Shown here: in pieces, positions 4,701 through 7,408 of the stretch
Position numbering within the stretch: the stretch's first letter is position 1
Layout: each line of letters begins with the position of its first letter
From: Phycisphaerales bacterium
GTDB taxonomy: Bacteria > Planctomycetota > Phycisphaerae > Phycisphaerales > UBA1924
NCBI GenBank assembly: GCA_025453375.1
Contig: JALOQT010000187.1
Span: 1-7,408, forward strand
Direction: 5' to 3'
DNA length: 7,408 nucleotides
Translations under genes and position numbers: made by a program
Notes under the pieces: generated by a model
Databases searched by the model: none
The model's input: the letters and a program-made list of their open reading frames with translations, nothing else
Told to the model about the DNA's origin: nothing

Positions 4701-7408
4701 ATGCCCATGGCTACTTCTCAAGAGCGCTTGACTACGCCCGCCCAGCACGCACGCATGGAGCGTGATGGTGGCGGCTCGGTGGACATCCGCCGGGCGTGGC
4801 ATGATCCGCTGCGGTCGCCGATCCTGACTGGGGTGCTGGTGGGGCTGCTCGTGCTGACCAGCGGGATGATCGGCTTTGCGATGCACATGGTGGATCACAC
4901 GACGCACAGCCTGATGCTCGCGGCGATCCCCACGACGCTGACGGCGCTGCTGACGGCATGGATGGTGCGGACGGGGATCAAGCGGATCAATTCCAGCACG
5001 CATCGCCAGCAGCGCGAGCGGGCGCGGCTGGCGATGACGCTGGATCACGTGACGGTGGGGACATTTGTGTGTGATGACAGCGGGCGGCTGCAGATGGTCA
5101 ACAAGCGCCTCTCGGAGCTGACGGGGTGGAGCGCTGAGCGGCTCAGCGGCGACTGGTCACCCTTGATTCACCCGGATGATCGCACGCGGGTGATGGAACT
5201 GTGGAAGGCGACGGTGCCGGCTCGGAAGGACTTTGAGAGCGAGCATCGCCTGCGTCTGGATGATGGGACGGAGCGGTGGGTGCGGGTGGAGGTGCGGCCG
5301 CTGACGGGGCATGCCGGCGGTGACGGGGACTTGACTGCGCGCGCGGTCGGGACGGTTGAGGACATCACGGCGCTGCGCCAGCAGCGCGAGGCCCTGCGCG
5401 AGAGCGGGGAGCGACTGAGCCTGGTGCTGGACTCGATGGGACTGGCGGCGTGGGACTGGAGCCCGCAGACGGGGCGGATCATCAAGGATGCGCGCTGGAG
5501 CAAGATGCTCGGCTATGACGTGGAGGACATCGGCGACACGACCAAGGACTGGGAGCGGCTGCTGCACCCGGAGGACATGCGGCCGGTGCTGCTGAAGCTG
5601 CATGAACACATGGAGGGGATGTCGGACCTCTATGAGGTGGAGAAGCGGCTGCTGTGCCGGGATGGGCAGTATCGCTGGGTGCGGTCGCGCGGGCGGGTGG
5701 TGGAGCGCGACGCGGAAGGGCGGGCGCTGCGGATGGTCGGCACGCACGAGGACATTCATGATGCCAAGATCGCCAAGGCGGCGGCGGATGAAGCTCGCCA
5801 GCGGCTGGAACTGGTGCTCAAGGGGACCAGCGAGGGCGTGTGGGACTGGCAGATCGCCAGCAAGAGTGTCTTCTTCAGCACGCGGTTCTGCCAGATCCTC
5901 GGGTTTGATCCGGGTGAACTGACGGGTACGTATGAAGGGTTTATCGAGCGGGTGCATCGCGATGATGCGCCGCGGCTGATCAACGCGGTCAACAAGCACA
6001 TCGAGGAAGAGGATCGCCTGGACCTGGAGGTCCGGATGAAGACGCGGGCGGGCAAGTGGCGGTGGTGCCGGCTGCGCGGGCAGGCGGCGTGGGACGGGCA
6101 GGGCCGGGCGGTGCGCGTGTGCGGGTCGATGTCAGATATTCAGCCGATCAAGGACAACGAATCGCGGTTGGCGAAGTTTGCCGAGGACTTGCAGGACACC
6201 AAGCACGCGGTGGAGGAGCAGGCGGCGCAACTGGCGGTGCAGGCCCAGGAACTGGAACTGGCCCGTCAGGCGGCCGAGGCGGCCAACATGGCCAAGAGCA
6301 ACTTCCTGGCGAACATGAGCCATGAGATCCGCACGCCGATGACGGCGATCATGGGCTTCAGCGACATGCTGCTGGATGTCAATCAGTCGGCCGAGGATCG
6401 CGTGGAGTGCATCGCGACGATCCGGCGGGCTGGTGAGCACCTGCTGGGGCTGATCAACAACATTCTGGACCTGTCGAAGATCGAAGCGGGCGCGATGGCT
6501 GTTGAGCGGCTGGCGATCAACCCGGTGCAGATCATCCGCGAGGCGGAGAACCTGCTGCGCGTCAAGGCTTCGGAGAAGAACCTGGTGCTGGGGGTGGATC
6601 TGGTTTCGCCCGTGCCGGAGATCATCCAGGGTGATCCGCTGCGGCTGCGCCAGGTGATGACCAACCTGCTGTCCAACGCGGTGAAGTTCACCGAAGCGGG
6701 GGGCGTGCGGGTGATGGTGCGGTTTGAGCCGTGTGCGGTGGACAATGACGGGCGGCTGGATATCGAGATTCACGACACGGGCATCGGGATGACCCCGGAG
6801 CAGCTGTCGCGGATTTTCATCCCGTTCGGGCAGGCTGATGAATCGATGAGCCGCCGGTTCGGCGGGACGGGGCTGGGGCTGACGATCTGCAAGCGACTGG
6901 TGGAGATGCTGGGCGGGGAGATGCGCGTCAGCAGCACGCCTGGTGTCGGCAGCACGTTTGGATTCTGGATTCCGACCGGGCCGGTCGGCGGGCAGCGGAT
7001 GATTGACGGGACCGATGCGAGCGGGGCGCTGACGATTGAGCGTCGTCGCGAGCCGACGCCATCGGGGCCGACGGGGCCGCTGGCCGGGCGCCGAATTCTG
7101 CTGGCGGAGGATGGTCCGGACAATCAGCGCCTGCTCACGCTGCTGCTGCGCAAAGCCGGCGCGATCGTGACGATGGTGGATAACGGGCAGGCGGCGGTGG
7201 ATGCGGCCAGCGACGCGGCCGAAGCGGGCATCCCCTTCAACGTGATCCTGATGGACATGCAAATGCCGGTGCTGGATGGCTATGGCGCGACGGGCAAACT
7301 GCGAACGGCGGGATACACCGGCATCATCGTCGCGCTGACCGCGCACGCCATGGCCGGTGATGAGGAACGCTGCCGGATGGCGGGGTGCGATGGATACTTG
7401 ACCAAGCC
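4701..7408 (+). CDS. Membrane-anchored three-PAS hybrid sensor histidine kinase, cut by window edge in its receiver domain
   Basis: 902 codons stay open to the right edge. In order: two hydrophobic segments (about 41-61 and 71-90) with only a short loop between them; PAS domains at about 108-224, 238-352 and 368-482, each ending in a PAC-like stretch such as GTVEDIT, GTHEDIH or GSMSDIQ; a coiled coil at about 485-535; a HisKA H-box, FLANMSHEIRTP, with predicted phosphorylated H541; and an HATPase_c domain with N-box NLLSNAVKF (N659), DTGIGM (692-697), FIPFGQ and GGTGLGL (721-727). A linker leads to a receiver domain with acidic residues E803-D804, phosphoacceptor D852 in LMDMQMP, and the final K902. 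All key residues are intact, so autophosphorylation and His-to-Asp transfer are expected. Having almost no periplasmic part, it probably senses through its cytoplasmic PAS domains; ligands are unknown. Further receiver or Hpt domains may follow. The start is uncertain: ATG 4701 or 4707 lacks a good Shine-Dalgarno, and in-frame ATG 4653 follows a G-rich stretch. Confidence 0.93.
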   Translation, partial: MPMATSQERLTTPAQHARMERDGGGSVDIRRAWHDPLRSPILTGVLVGLLVLTSGMIGFAMHMVDHTTHSLMLAAIPTTLTALLTAWMVRTGIKRINSSTHRQQRERARLAMTLDHVTVGTFVCDDSGRLQMVNKRLSELTGWSAERLSGDWSPLIHPDDRTRVMELWKATVPARKDFESEHRLRLDDGTERWVRVEVRPLTGHAGGDGDLTARAVGTVEDITALRQQREALRESGERLSLVLDSMGLAAWDWSPQTGRIIKDARWSKMLGYDVEDIGDTTKDWERLLHPEDMRPVLLKLHEHMEGMSDLYEVEKRLLCRDGQYRWVRSRGRVVERDAEGRALRMVGTHEDIHDAKIAKAAADEARQRLELVLKGTSEGVWDWQIASKSVFFSTRFCQILGFDPGELTGTYEGFIERVHRDDAPRLINAVNKHIEEEDRLDLEVRMKTRAGKWRWCRLRGQAAWDGQGRAVRVCGSMSDIQPIKDNESRLAKFAEDLQDTKHAVEEQAAQLAVQAQELELARQAAEAANMAKSNFLANMSHEIRTPMTAIMGFSDMLLDVNQSAEDRVECIATIRRAGEHLLGLINNILDLSKIEAGAMAVERLAINPVQIIREAENLLRVKASEKNLVLGVDLVSPVPEIIQGDPLRLRQVMTNLLSNAVKFTEAGGVRVMVRFEPCAVDNDGRLDIEIHDTGIGMTPEQLSRIFIPFGQADESMSRRFGGTGLGLTICKRLVEMLGGEMRVSSTPGVGSTFGFWIPTGPVGGQRMIDGTDASGALTIERRREPTPSGPTGPLAGRRILLAEDGPDNQRLLTLLLRKAGAIVTMVDNGQAAVDAASDAAEAGIPFNVILMDMQMPVLDGYGATGKLRTAGYTGIIVALTAHAMAGDEERCRMAGCDGYLTK

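Noticed and set aside
5157..5999. 280-codon minus-strand open frame under the PAS domains
   Set aside because: Antisense shadow of the PAS-coding region, with no motif and no ribosome binding site that I can see.
6132..7346. 404-codon minus-strand open frame inside the hybrid kinase
   Set aside because: The opposite strand encodes intact HisKA, HATPase and receiver motifs. The product is His/Arg/Pro-rich with no recognisable domain, as expected of a GC-rich shadow frame.

Overview
The window is GC-rich bacterial DNA holding five protein genes on both strands; two of them run off the window edges. The likely source is a planctomycete-type bacterium, possibly in or near the Phycisphaerae. Three things suggest this: a large type II pseudopilin of the '[16 protein letters not shown] ... 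F-x-DGH' style that is abundant in that phylum, a weak or absent Shine-Dalgarno before several genes, and a large multi-PAS hybrid histidine kinase. This placement is inferred from protein style, not from a marker-gene comparison.

Layout, left to right. (1) Positions 1-1056, minus strand: N-terminal 352 residues of a secreted glycoside hydrolase family 13 (alpha-amylase superfamily) enzyme, cut by the left edge. (2) Positions 1057-1500: a 444-base divergent intergenic region with possible RNA structure but no convincing gene. (3) Positions 1501-2517, plus: a prepilin-type (pseudopilin) protein, followed by a strong intrinsic terminator at 2570-2598. (4) Positions 2631-2693: a two-hairpin REP-like palindromic element in the convergent gap. 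(5) Positions 2716-3921, minus: an Obg/CgtA family protein that lacks the P-loop (G1/Walker A) segment and carries a Lys/Pro/Ala-rich, histone-H1-like C-terminal tail. (6) Positions 4091-4477, minus: a small single-domain PilZ protein (predicted c-di-GMP receptor) upstream of obg in the same orientation. (7) Positions 4701-7408, plus: a membrane-anchored three-PAS hybrid sensor histidine kinase, cut by the right edge inside its receiver domain.

The genes do not form one obvious pathway. The PilZ protein, the pseudopilin and the hybrid kinase fit a loose surface-structure and signalling theme, but they lie on opposite strands in separate transcription units. PilZ and Obg may be co-transcribed (169-base gap).

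The most notable observation is the Obg protein. G2, G3, G4 and G5 motifs are present and in order, but about two dozen residues that should contain the beta-strand and GxxxxGK[ST] loop are absent between residues 152 and 153, with the reading frame intact. Either this is a natural loss of the phosphate-binding loop in a normally essential GTPase, or it is an assembly or strain-level deletion. No CRISPR array, tRNA, rRNA, insertion sequence or clearly new multi-gene system was seen.
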